Shown piece after piece: positions 24,690 to 36,069 of a DNA stretch of 64,000 bases. The position numbers and the translations under genes are program-made. Numbering within the stretch: the stretch's first letter is position 1; each line of letters begins with the position of its first letter. The notes under the pieces were generated by a model. It did no database searches and was not told the DNA's origin. It worked only from the letters and a program-made list of their open reading frames with translations. The stretch is from positions 1-64,000 of the forward strand of contig JAJIRX010000815.1 in the NCBI GenBank assembly GCA_023853785.1, in the 5' to 3' direction. Source of the stretch: Psilocybe azurescens (lineage: Eukaryota > Basidiomycota > Agaricomycetes > Agaricales > Agrocybaceae).

Positions 24690-25823
24690 CACTGCTGGCG
24701 CTGACCAGTGTAAGTAAAACTTACAGTGAATTAAATACAGAACTTATGTAAGAATTGCTGTAAGTATGACATACAGCACTTCTGTTTGAAAATAATACAG
24801 ATAGAAAACAGATATTCTGTTTGGTGGCTGTAAGTTAAACAAACAGTATTTCTGTTTCTAAGCTGTAAGTCAATAATACACCCAAATAAAGAGAATTTCT
24901 ATTCTTTGTCTGTTTGTTAAATATACAGAATAGTTGTATGTAATTGCTGTATGTAAAACATACAGATATTGTGTATGTAATCACTGTATGTTATACAAAC
25001 ACGAGTTCTGTAAAGAAAACTTACAGTCAAAGTACAGAGTTTCTGTTTGTTTTACTTACAGAATTTATGTTTATGATTGCTGTATGTAAAACTTATACCA
25101 AAATATACAGTATTTGACTCGCTGAGCGAGTCAATGAGTACAAGAATTCGCATTTTGAGTGCAATAGCAACTCACACTCGACAAAAAATGATTTTATTCA
25201 AATGCTGGAATTGACTCACTTTTCATTTTGGCCTTGTCATTTACAGAAGACTCACTGATGCTTGATTTTTGTAGTCAGTAAAGCATGCATCAATGACATT
25301 AAATTCATTAAATTGAATGCTAGTGCACGTCTTTGCACCAATGAAATTAAATTGAATGAAAAGCGAGTCGATTCCAGCATTTGAATAAAATCATTTTTTG
25401 GTGAGTGCGAGTTGCTATTGCACTCAAAATGCGAATTCTTTGTGCACTCATTGACTCGCTCAGCGAGTCAAATACTGTATATTTTGGTGTAAGTTTTACA
25501 TACAGCAATCATATACATAAATTCTGTAAGTAAAACAAACAGAAACTCTGTACTTTGACTGTGTGTTTTCTTTGCAGAACTCGTGTTTGTATAACATACA
25601 GTGATTACATACACAATATCTGTATGTTTTACATACAGCAATTACATACAACTATTCTGTATATTTAACAAACAGACAAAGAATAGAAATTCTCTTTATT
25701 TGGGTGTATTATTGACTTACAGCTTAGAAACAGAAATACTGTTTGTTTAACTTACAGCCACCAAACAGAATATCTGTTTTCTATCTGTATTATTTTCAAA
25801 CAGAAGTGCTGTATGTCATACTT
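24690..25823. mobile_element. long foldback element with CACTG end, copy 1 (right end lost)
   Basis: The left arm (24690 to about 25115) starts CACTGCTGGCGCTGACCAGT and is the near-perfect inverse of the right arm (about 25460-25823). The arms are packed with short dyads such as CTGTATGTAAAACATACAG, GTAAGTAAAACTTAC and TGTTTGTTAAATATACAG. Between them is a second nested dyad of about 115 bp per arm beginning ACTCGCTGAGCGAGT, with ATTCGCATTTTGAGTGCAAT in each arm. The right arm stops at GTATGTCATACTT, about 130 bp before the expected CAGTG end, and runs into another repeat. CACTG ends plus dense subterminal motifs fit a non-autonomous CMC/EnSpm (CACTA-like) element. No coding sequence. Confidence 0.8.
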
Positions 25824-25844
25824 GATTTTCCTGTTAAAACCCAC

Positions 25845-26770
25845 TCTATGAGACTGGCTTCAAATACTTTTATTATTTTCACAATTCACAAGAACAGAAA
25901 ACATATGAAAATGTTAGAGGCTAGTCTGAGAGTCTAAATAATATGTTTTATAGAACATAATATTTTACTTCAGAGGCTGGTCTCAAACAAATTCAGATTT
26001 TTCACTTAACACTCTTTGAAGCTGGCTTTGAAAAATTTTATGCTTTCCATATTTAATACTCACTGGTATTGAACACATTTTTCATTTTGATGGACCATGG
26101 TTAATGTCTGAACTTTGAGGCCAGTTGAATGAATGTTATGTTTTATGAAACATAAATTTTACTAGGGTTTTGAAGCTGGCTTCTGACCAGCAGTCTTGGT
26201 CAGGATTCTATATTATTGTATTTGGGGCTTACTTTACTGAAAGATAAGTTTCATAAAACATAAAATTTGAACACTCAAGATAGCCTTTAACATCTTCATA
26301 TGTTCTCTATTCTCCATCAGTCACCAATTGATATTGAGGACTGAGATACATATAAGCTGAATAGTCATTGGAAATCATTCAATGAATTGCACATTTCATG
26401 GAATATAATATACAGTGTTTAAAGGCTTTGAGGCTGGCCTCAGCAAAAAATAAGTTTTATGGAACATAATATTTGGCCTCAGAGGCTGGCCTCAAACAAA
26501 TTCAAATTTTTCCATTTAAAAATCGGCCTCAGAGGCCGGCCTCACACAAATTCATATTTTTTCTATTAAAAATCAGCCTCAGAGGCCGGCCTCAAATGAA
26601 TTCAGATTTTTGCTATTAAAAATCAACAGCCTCAAACATATTCTTTGTTTTCATGATGATATGTATGCCTTGAGGCCAGCTAGGTGAAATTTATGTTCCA
26701 TGGAACATAGAAATCACTTGGGGTTAGAGGCCGGCCTCTGATCACAGACCCTTGTCAGGATTCTAGAAAG
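25845..26770. repeat. degenerate repeat rich in GAGGCCGGCCTC and ATGTTCCATGGAACAT dyads
   Basis: Two diverged halves about 500 bp apart share the same order of motifs: CATAATATTT..CAGAGGCTGGYCTCAAACAAATTCA (25957 and 26462), a palindrome of the TATGTTxxxxxxAACATA type (25930, 26135, 26690), and CTTGGTCAGGATTCTA (26205 and 26750). The 12-bp palindrome GAGGCCGGCCTC or close variants recurs at 26465-26600 and 26729. No frame is open for long. Confidence 0.7.
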
Positions 26771-26829
26771 AAAGCATTAAATTGCGCCCCCCCTCACCCC
26801 AAACCCCGAGCCAAGAAAAGCACAAGCAG

Positions 26830-28336
26830 TACAGTAAATGTGGTTCGAGATCGTATGGTGTTAGGGACAAGTATAGAGTGAGTGGGGTTGCTGCCATTGA
26901 AATATTGCGGTCGGCACCAGACGTGGTAAGTCTTTTTGCACATTTTTATTTCTTTTTATTTCTTTATAAAAATTCACATTTCCAGTTGGACCGTTTCAAC
27001 AGCTCGGATGGCGTACTCTGGATTCCTACAGAGGTCTGGTTCAACTTTGTGTCGGCGCGTTTGAAAGCTATCGAGATCTCTACCATGCACTTGTACCAGA
27101 AATCTCCCGAAAACAAGGGGATCATCGTTGGCGTCTTGATGCACCTCATCCGGCTCCATTGAATCCACTCCGATGGAGGTTCCCACTCATGTCAATCACA
27201 CACTGGCTGCTTTAATGATGCGGGCAACAACAGCGACGTATGGAATGATGTTTCTACACGATCTCAATCTGGTCGATGACGGCTCAACGACGCTTCCTGG
27301 CGTTCAACAGGTGGACGATCAGTACATACGTGAGCAAATGGAGATTTCTCCAAGGAGACAACCGAGGAAATTTGTCCAACGTCCCCGTATCACAGTGGAA
27401 TATCCACTGGGAGAGTCACCCACTTGGATTCAAGTCAAGGACATGTTGAAACAACAACCGCTTCACATCATCCGTCCATGGGAGCCATCAATGTTCTTAA
27501 TGCACATTCCGACATCTGCTGGTATCCTATTTGTGAACTTTACACGTTCCATTTGGGTGTCCATAAAATCTGACTGGACAGAAGGCCTTCAGATTGACTC
27601 TAGCACGGTTGAGAACTTGGATAACGCGATGAGGTTTTGGAGCGCAGAAAATATTGTGGACACTCTCAAGTCGGTTTCGTTCAGCATTAATCGGTGCGGG
27701 ATCAAAGGAGCAGTTAGAGGGTCACAAGATGCGAAATCTTTCAGGGAACGAACGTGGATCTACTTTCCAGAAAACAACGGGATTCTTCCTCCAAGAGGAT
27801 CCAAGTGGGTTCCATTTTTGCAGACAGAGTGGGGTATATCAAACGGTACCATGAGATGCTTGACGCGATGGGTGGAGAGGAGGACCGAAGCAATTTCAGA
27901 GATGGGTTGGAGGATATTTTCAGACAGTTACAGTGTCTTCCTGATTCTGAAGGTTTCACGAACACCAGGGAGGGAAAGACTTGGTGTCGTGCGGCCGGAG
28001 AAGACGCGATTTCGATCCTTGTGAACGTTCGACACATGCGGTTTAAAGAAATTGGGAGGACTGTGGAGACGAGAGATGGACCAAGAAGATCGCATGTGAC
28101 GAGAAACGATCAAGGACGTGATTTCTGAATTGTTCAAGGTACATGGCCTAGTGGAAGAGGCGGCACAACTACAACAAAGAAAGTTCAGGGCACAAAGAAA
28201 GGGAGAGAACAAGAAAAAATCAGTCCAGGCTAAAAACAAGAGAGTTCCTCCAAAGAGGAAACGAGTGGAAGAATCAGAAGAAGAGGAGGATGAGGACATG
28301 AATAGTGAAAGTAGTAGCAGTAGTGATAGTAACTAA
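26830..28336 (+). pseudogene. decayed uncharacterised protein with Lys/Arg-rich and acidic/Ser tail, overlapping a repeat
   Basis: A long coding relic. An intron GTAAGT...CCAG (about 26925-26985) separates a first exon from a segment reading TLDSYRGLVQLCVGAF ... RWRLDAPHPAPLNPL. Reading then moves to the 283-codon frame from 27173 (motifs RPRITVEYPLGESPTW, FLMHIPTSAG, RTWIYFPENNGILPP), shifts frame near 27840 to YHEMLDAMGG ... EGFTNTREGKTWCRAAGEDA, and shifts again near 28070. An in-frame TGA (28107-28109) precedes RETIKDVISELF. The end is Lys/Arg-rich, then EESEEEEDEDMNSESSSSSD with a stop at 28334. It looks like a DNA- or chromatin-associated tail, but no domain is recognised. Its 3' end is duplicated in copy A at 6.6 kb. 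Confidence 0.6.
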
Positions 28337-29314
28337 TTGAAGGTTGAACTTACCGCATACACTTAATACTGTCTGTCAGTAGAAATATTCCACAGAGGTT
28401 TGCGTTAATGGCCCTGATATTATTCTTCCTTTGACAACTTGTTTCCATTGGTAAAGTTGTTTCTACTCCGACATCCACCTTGCACTCCGACATCCGCCTG
28501 CACTCCGACGTCCGCCTGCACTCCGACATCCGCCTGCTCTCCGACCTCTGGTCCGACACCCGCCCTCCATCCCGACCTCCGCCTCCGCCTTCCGCCTTCC
28601 GCCTTCCGGCCTCCGGCCTCCGCCTCCGCCTCCGCCTTGCACTTCTGCCTCCGCCTTCGCCCTCCGCTTCCGCCCTCCGCCCTCCGCCTTCTGCCCTCCG
28701 CCTTCCGCCTTCTGATACCACTATCCTTGTATTCCTCGGGAGCATCTCCCCACACTCAAAAACATATGGAATATGTATTCCTAGCCTATTCATTCACAAA
28801 ATAATCATTCATTAGCCTCTCAACAATCACATGAATATTTTCAACATCACTGACCGTCGGTGTCCTCCTCCCCCTGCCTGAAAATATTCAGCACACATGG
28901 GAAGCTTCCAAAATGATTGTAATGGGCTTCTGACATGTCCCTAAATACGGGGAACTAGTTTTGGAATCCCCAAAGTCAATGATGAATATCTTTGGAGCAC
29001 GACAGTATCCTGCCTTCCCCCTCCATCCAAAGATATTCAGTTTGGGTTCACCATCTACAAAACATACTTTTCCATAATCAGGGAGTTCATATGAGTATGT
29101 GGATACCAAATTCTTAGTCAGTGAGCCAAATTTGAATATCTTGTATGTACCATTCCTCCTCCCCTCCCCCTTCATATCTCGAGAATGGGACCGCCAATTT
29201 CACTAATATTTGGCATGGGACATCCTTATTATATCCTTAAAACATTAGCATACTCAAATTCGCAAAATTTTATCCAAGCAAAAGAACCTACTACTTTACA
29301 GATACTACTAATGT
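28270..29314 (-). repeat. dispersed repeat family, copy B (inverse of copy A)
   Basis: The reverse complement of this segment matches 5679-6680. It includes the gene terminus above, the GTGGAATATTTC block (28383-28395), an expanded minisatellite (CACTCCGACATCCGCCTG and CCTCCGCCTTCCG, 28450-28715), the CAACAATCACATGAATATTT block and the TCATATCTCGAGAATGGGA block near 29172. The match ends at 29314 (TACTACTAAT), matching the left end of copy A (ATTAGTAGTA). The shared end, in two copies at unrelated sites, is a likely element terminus. Confidence 0.8.
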
Positions 29315-29329
29315 CGGATAGCCTACAAA

Positions 29330-29507
29330 AATGCCTGGGTATGAGACATTGAGCAGATTTACTGTACCATATCATATGGTACAGTGTAGGCTACCCAAAA
29401 TGGAAGGGAAAAATTCACTGGTTCAGAGGGACCACTGAACCCATATGATATGCTACACTGTAAATGTACTTTCTATCATATCATATGTTACAGTGTAACA
29501 TCAGTAT
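29330..29507. repeat. short palindromic repeats around CATATCATATG
   Basis: Three copies of a dyad of the form ACCATATCATATGGTACAGTGTA (29365, inverted variants at 29440 and 29475) in about 130 bp. The copies can pair with one another as stems. No coding potential. Confidence 0.55.
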
Positions 29508-29725
29508 GTGGTCAAAGCATGTGGGAAGGGCGATAATGATTCTAATAGATTTCGAAAACTTGCTCGTCGACGGGGGTGGCAAACTTGCCCGGGATGCTTG
29601 GCGGTCGTGGAACAAATAGAAGGATGCACCTCAATTAGATGTCGATGCAAGGAGACATTTTGCTATCTTTGCGGGAAACGGCACCGCGGGGTAACACATA
29701 AGAACGATAACTATTGCAAGTGTTA
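29508..29725 (+). pseudogene. RBR-type (IBR/Rcat) zinc-binding domain fragment
   Basis: A 72-codon frame ends in a stop at 29723-29725. After a basic stretch (FRKLARRRGWQT) it shows CPGCLAVVEQIEGC, RCRC and FCYLCG followed by H and C residues. This is the C-x2-C ... G-C ... C-x-C ... C-x2-C pattern of the last zinc-binding module of RING-between-RING ubiquitin ligases, including the WQTCPGC opening common in fungal members. RING1 and the first IBR are not visible upstream, where the sequence is palindromic repeat and copy B. I read it as the last exon of a 5'-truncated ligase gene. Confidence 0.6.
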
Positions 29726-31800
29726 GGATTTCTACTGCACTTTGTATTTGATAAGCCCTATTCACTTTGATTTTGTACAGATAGCAAGGATATGGGGTTT
29801 CGGAAATTAAATTACAGTGTAACTACAAGTAAGAATGGGTTCGTATATCGATAATCGGACTGATAAATGTTGTAATGACACACATAGTACTTTTTCGTCT
29901 GCGTTATTCTCCTCACAAATGGCGTATTCGTCATTGTAGTCGGGAAGAACGGCTGCAATCTCACAAGTCTAGATCCTCCTTCTTCGGCTGACTCGGAGCG
30001 ATTCCGATGGCTGTGCTCCCATCAACGTCAAACTCGATCACTTTCAAATTGTACCTCTTCCTTCTTTTCCACCGGCACTGTCTCTTCCACTTCTACGCTG
30101 TCTCCTCTCCGTCACTGCGCCCACCACAAAGAGCCGACCCTCTCAGGCATTGATGCCTACCACCCCCGTCAAACACTAAGCCCCAAACGGCCCGCTATAC
30201 CTTTGTGTATCCCTCCCCCTCTCCTGAGGGATATGAGCGAGCGACTTTCTATCAACGAGGGATTGGGGGTGTTAGAAATTTGGAGGAAATTAGTAGCCGA
30301 ATAGGGAGCGAGGTAGGCTTTAAACGCAGTTGTGTTCGTATTTTCTTTTTTCTTTGATTGCCTGCCTCATCCGCCATATCTGGCAGACTCTCACAACAGC
30401 ATAACATCGTAATGTGGTTACGGAAACTCACCAACACATGCCTCGTCCCTTTGGTTTGAGTCCTCGACCCATATCCGCCGACTATCAACCACCGCCAACT
30501 CGTAACACTGATCGAGACCTGGACCTCTGGCAGTCATAGGTCAGCCAGCACATTGGCCCAACACCGGCTAATGCCACTACTACGATTTAGACCACCGCTT
30601 GCATAGTCGACGGCCTTTATTCGCCATGTTAACAGAGAGCGATGGACGTCCAACCCTCTCCCGCTGTTCCAGTACCAACCACCTCACTGCTCGATTGGAA
30701 CCCCACGTGGCCATCATTGTTCACTGCGGTGACAACGGCCTCTCTTTCTTATGTCGTTACCCAACCCCGCACCCGCATCGACACCTGCTGCTATTGAGCT
30801 CAAAAGATTACTGCTCATGGCCAGCCTGCGATTCAACCTCCGTTCCTTCCCAGAGACTTTACCTCGCAGCTTGTAAGCTAACGTCAATTGACGTTTGCAC
30901 TGCAGTTGCGAGGTATAATAGTCAAAACGGTCTTTTGAAGCTCTATAGACTACCTTTACCGCAGGTAAGGTCTCGAAGAAGAGAATTTAAGCGATGGATT
31001 AGATCGTCATCCAAAAAGTAAGTAAATATCTTATATTACTATTTTTCCGAAAATTCTGGCTTATATGTTGGAACTACAGTCGATTCGCGCCGACAATAGA
31101 GCATGAAGTCCACTTGCAATTCAACCGCTACTTATCATGGGCGACTGTGTTTTTCACAGATCTCTCTAGCCAAAAACACCACGACAAGCTCGCCAACCAG
31201 ATAGAGGAAGGTTATAATCGCACGCTTTAACCAGGAAGGAAAGAGCTGCAGCTAGGTGAGCTGGGTATTTCATTTTTCGGCGTTCGTGGTTGCTCATGGT
31301 TGCGCATTTCATTTGAATTAGGAAAGAGCACCATCGTCAAATAAATGCAGTTTATTCACCAGGATGAGTTCTCGGATCTCGAGCTGGCAGAGTATTGACC
31401 CCTCATGTATCAGAACTTTTCGATTCAACAAGGCAGGTGGGGAGATATATGAAGAGAATCGGATGGGAATAGATAAGGTATCTAAATTAGTGTGTCTCTT
31501 TTCCCAGCTTACTGACGCTCGTCGTAATCAAAGCTCCCATAGAGAAAGTTCTATCTTTCTATGTCGCCACACCTAGTGGAACACCCTACTTTTCTCCACG
31601 TACGACTTTTATCTCATGCTACACTAAGAGGTGACCTATTATTTACCTAGGGAAATATTTTCAAGCGCGCTTGACGCTTTCTGTACCTTTATAACATTAT
31701 TTGTAGTATACGAACGTGCACCTCGAATTCAAGAAATGCTTAGGTACAGGCTTTGTATGCGAATAGGCGTCATTGATTTCTACTATACTTCTTGAAGGTC
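29726..31800. other. no gene recognised
   Basis: Short frames on both strands (for example 30599-31021, plus) lack domains and splice structure. The segment contains AC-rich sequence around 30100-30800 but no repeats or RNA genes that I can identify. Confidence 0.4.
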
Positions 31801-34609
31801 TCATTCAAGAGCGCAGGACTTGAACATAACTGGAATATCGTCACCATCACTGTTCTCATCAAATTTTTCATGCACATAATCCTTCTGTGAGGTACAGATT
31901 AGATCCTATCTCTCCGTTATGGCAAGGTGGGAGGCTTACATTCGCAAAGCTCAAGGTAACCGTCCCAACATCTCGATCAAGCGCGAAGTCAATGCTCGGA
32001 TAATTGCTTACAATCATGAATCTATAAATCTGTCGTTTCAGTCGACATAGAAAATTATAACATTTAACCAGTTACTTACGGAACAGTGATACTCTTGGCA
32101 TCAGCATCGTCGCCGTCCTGGTCGGTATCATTGTCGCCATCGTCGCTGTCGTCATTTTCAGTTTCGTCAAGCCAGCAGCTGACCTCATCGTTCAAGAGCA
32201 TCGCATCAGAATCGTAAACAGAAGCACCACTTTCGACTTTGCTGAGAATCGCACGACGGAAAAAGCTGATCCTTTCCAGCTCGGTTGCTGTACCTGTGTT
32301 CCATGGGAAGGTCATCCGATTCTCTAATACCTTTACACTCCTTTGTTTATTGTTGCCCAACTGCTTCATGAGACGAGGAAACTCGAAAGGGGGTACACCA
32401 TCCACAAGGTACATGGTTCCCCACGCAGATACGTTGGATTTCAAAGTGAGGCTTGCGTCAATATGGAGAGCGCCCCGGATGAGTGCGTTTGTTGTTCCCG
32501 AAGCTGTATACTCCAAATTAGGATAGAAAATGAGTTGGAGGAGAATTGTCCTTACGGATGCCGTCAAGTATATTCTTTAGACTGAGAGTTCGGAGAATAT
32601 TGGTCATCATAAGTGGTGGCAAGTCCCCGTGCAGAGAAATGAAAGTGGCGATGATGCCAGTGACGACTGGTGCAGCCTTGAAAGACAAATGAGTAGTCGG
32701 GATTGGGAAAGAATTTTCTAATACCATTGAAGTACCGGACCTTCGCATGTAAGCCTGGAAAATATAGAATTGTCATCAAGTAACTTAAGAGACATACTAT
32801 CAACGACCATGGATCATGACGCACATTTGGATTCCTTGGTTTTTGTAATTATCCTCCCAATTGATTGCACAGCTGGTGATATGCACTCCGGGCGCGAAGA
32901 AGTCAACGGACGGTCCTGAGTTTAATGCAAAACATTATTATGAATTTAATTATGTATTTGTCAAAGTGTTGCGTGCCGTAGTTGGAGGAAGTGGCCATCG
33001 TGTCCGTGATATCTGATGAACCGACAGTATTTGCGAGAGCAGCACTGGCAGGACTGGTATTCCGTGCATCCCAGCCCTTGTTGCCTGCTGCCACCTATTT
33101 TAAAATTAGCTAAAGAATATATCGGATTAATTATAGTTCGTACTACGACGTGAATACCGTTTCGAACAAGCTATTTTCAAGTCAAAATTGTCAATGCACG
33201 AGTTTACATTAAAGGAACTCGGAAAGACATGGTACTAACCTTTGTTACCTGCTCATTCCAAAACTTATTGCGCGTTGGCTTGCCATGGCTCATGTTAACG
33301 ACCGACGGAACCTTCCTTTCCCTGACGCGTTTAAGGATCCATTCTATTCCTTTCACACTTTAAAAATGGGTCTCTCAATGACATTGAAAGTGCTCAGGTA
33401 GCTGGAACGCACGCATGCTCGACAAAGCTCCTATTAATCAGGTTAAGAAATTGTATATTTGAAAAATCGTCTTGGACATACCCATGTTTGAGGCCGGATA
33501 CTTTGACCGCGATTAAGTTAGCAGCCTAGAGTCGGAAGGCAATGAATATAGCTTTGGAGTAAAAATTATGGTTTGGACTTACCTTCGCTACTCCCCATCG
33601 ACTTCCGGCTGCTATTCCGCTAGGGTACGAAAACATTTGATTGGCGCGCAATGCCCTGATGATATATACTCACGCAACATGTGTCCCATGTCCACCTTCA
33701 TCATCGTCCTAGTTTAATTGTTTAGCAATTTTGCCTTCATATAAAAGTCATCGCGTAACCTACCTTGTCGTCGTTTGTTTTGTCTGATAAAATCCGGAGA
33801 ATGGGTTAGGCTATGCTTGGAATCCACAAAGTGTATTGAAATATGGGCGTACCAATGGTAATTCCCCATATTGCGCGTCCTCCGAAATCATTCTGCAATG
33901 GCTAACCTGTTAAATTGATGTACTCAGATGAAACGCATAACGAACATGAGCAATATATATTCCTTCGTGGGTAACAACCGTTAGTTATAGACTACGGAAT
34001 TTAAGATCATTGGGGGCTCTCACCGCAATCTATTGTCTGTATCAGTCTGTGCTCATAAATAATAGAAGGTAGATACTGACCGAGAATATAGATATCGACG
34101 CCTGCTCCGGCTTCAAGTGATCCATCGTACTTGTACGGGAAATTAATATCGTCGGAGTCCGTGTCGTCCAGGGGCTTTGCTTGGTTGATACGAGAAAGAC
34201 CCCAGCCTGCATTGTTGTTGCCATTGTTGTCTCTAGCATTAATTCCCATCAATAGCATGCAGAAATAGGGATAGGTATGTGATCTACTTCTGATCGATTA
34301 TGTCGAAATCACCTATCTCACTATTTTCCGAGATATAATCCACCTCCGGGTGATCTTTCAGGGCCTGAAGAACCTCCGCACTGAATTCACCTAAGAAAAT
34401 AGAAGATATTGAGCTTGGATAGCCTGTTAAGAAGAATACTTACCGACGTAGGCATTGACAAACTCGGGGTTCCATCTATGGGTAACTTTGTAGACAAGCT
34501 GATTACCGCGATTGTACCTGCCATTAAAAGTTTGTATATGTTTCTGCATATCAGTATCATCCTTTAACTTGATGATATGCTGCACCGGACGCGGTATCGG
34601 GGTACTCAT
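31801..34609 (-). CDS. subtilisin-like serine protease (I9 propeptide, S8 domain), 20 exons
   Basis: Twenty exons join in one frame to 563 codons: 34609-34444, 34390-34313, 34230-34081, 34029-34024, 33962-33946, 33892-33853, 33783-33764, 33708-33674, 33619-33583, 33525-33482, 33430-33413, 33357-33240, 33170-33144, 33094-32977, 32915-32825, 32740-32725, 32676-32556, 32503-32080, 32021-31940, 31884-31801. Residues 1 to about 82 match an I9 inhibitor propeptide (HIIKLKDD ... EFSAEVLQALKDHPEVDYIS). The S8 domain has Asp132 (VDIYILDCGIY), His166 (GGHGTHVAGIAAG), Asn257 (VVAAGNKG) and Ser326 (SGTSMAAPVV), so the active site is complete. About 200 residues follow the usual end (SGTTNAL), with an acidic DETENDDSDD stretch and a conserved-looking tail. 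No signal peptide is apparent, so the compartment is unclear. One intron (32976-32916) would be GC-AG. Confidence 0.88.
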
Positions 34610-36069
34610 GATTCTAGGATGGAATGGGAAGAAATTCTACCGAACTATCTTCAAACATGACCGTAATATACTTTGGTCAGGATGTGATTATTTGAGTAAA
34701 CAACACTGTGCTCGAATTGTTATCCCCCTGACAGAGGTCAGCTGTCCTACGCCCATGTCAGTTTTCTCCACTCTCCAGCCACTGATCAGATAGCTATTCA
34801 AAACTCAGTTCTAAATTAAAACTATGAAGACCACAAATGAAGGTAGACGTCGACATTTATAGTTCTGATCTGTACAATAGAGACTTGAAGGGGCTAAGAT
34901 TGAACCGACAGAGAAGTTGGTGGCCATTAGATTCGAGGATGATGGCAGGAGACGACGATTCTCGCAGATTGGTTGGTACCACTCAAATCATAACTGCGCA
35001 GAAATAGTGAATTGTGAAGAGGAAAGAGTGAATGCATGTGAAAAACTTTACAGATCGTATGTTACCGACTTTGTCGGGCATGAAAGTGCGCAATAACAGC
35101 ATACAATTACATTGAAACTTTATCAAGGATATATCCGGAAAGCAGATCCTTTCTCTAGAAAGTTCTGTCATCGATTAGTAGAACTTAGTAGGGAAGCGTA
35201 CGTCTTCTTCTTCCTTGAATAGCGACATGATGAGAAACCCGTCATCAACGGCGCATAATTTTGACCGGAGTAAACGAGACCAATGCCAAATACCGAGCAT
35301 GGCAAGAACTGACGACGTGTTCTAGAAACGTGTACCGAAGATATAATCTTTGACTGAGCAAAAGTAGCAGGATTTTAAGTGAAGGTGAAATTATCAAAAG
35401 GGAAGACAGGGTATTATGAATGAAGACAGAAACGTAGTGCACAAAGACCTGCGGACTGGAGGGGTAGAATCTATGGTCGCTATTATTATAATTCTTGACT
35501 TCTCTTATTCTTGTGTTTTTATTTTTACTGCGCACCTCATACTCAACTTAATTAGCTAAAATACAATTACATTCTACAGCGTACACAATTGAACAGTAGC
35601 CCATGTACCAAAACACCTGTCAAAGGTAGATGAGCTATACTGATGGACGCATTATTGACCAAGGTGAAACTTCCGTTCATCATCATCATCTGTACACAAT
35701 GGAATGACGTCCATTCCAGACCACTTGAAATCTGTTTGACAAATTCAGACTAATGTCTGATACTATTTTTCGTCTTACCATCCATGAGGTTGCGCTCTGC
35801 CACAAGAAAGCTGCGTTCGGATAGCAAACGTCTCAATGATCCAAGTAAAGGAAAACAAACGTGTGTATTTACTTCGCCTTTTGATGCTGAAATTGTCAGC
35901 TGATTTAATGGTTCATTCTCTTCAGTGCGAGTACAAAACAGAAGAGTGTGAAGGCAAAGGGCTCAAAGATTCAAAAGTGAGATTTTGAGGTCTTCTACTA
36001 TTAGGACAGAACCCTGCATTTATCACTTTCCTCGCAGTGTTAAGTTGAACTGTACGATCTGCGACTACG
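34610..36069. other. upstream flank of the protease; no gene recognised
   Basis: No coding family is visible. Short minus-strand frames (34983-35171, 35245-35535) have no domain. The protease promoter should lie just above 34610, but no motif stands out enough to annotate. Confidence 0.4.

Noticed and set aside
28350..28815. Several overlapping frames of 110-147 codons on both strands
   Set aside because: All arise from the CCTCCGCCTTCCG minisatellite inside repeat copy B.
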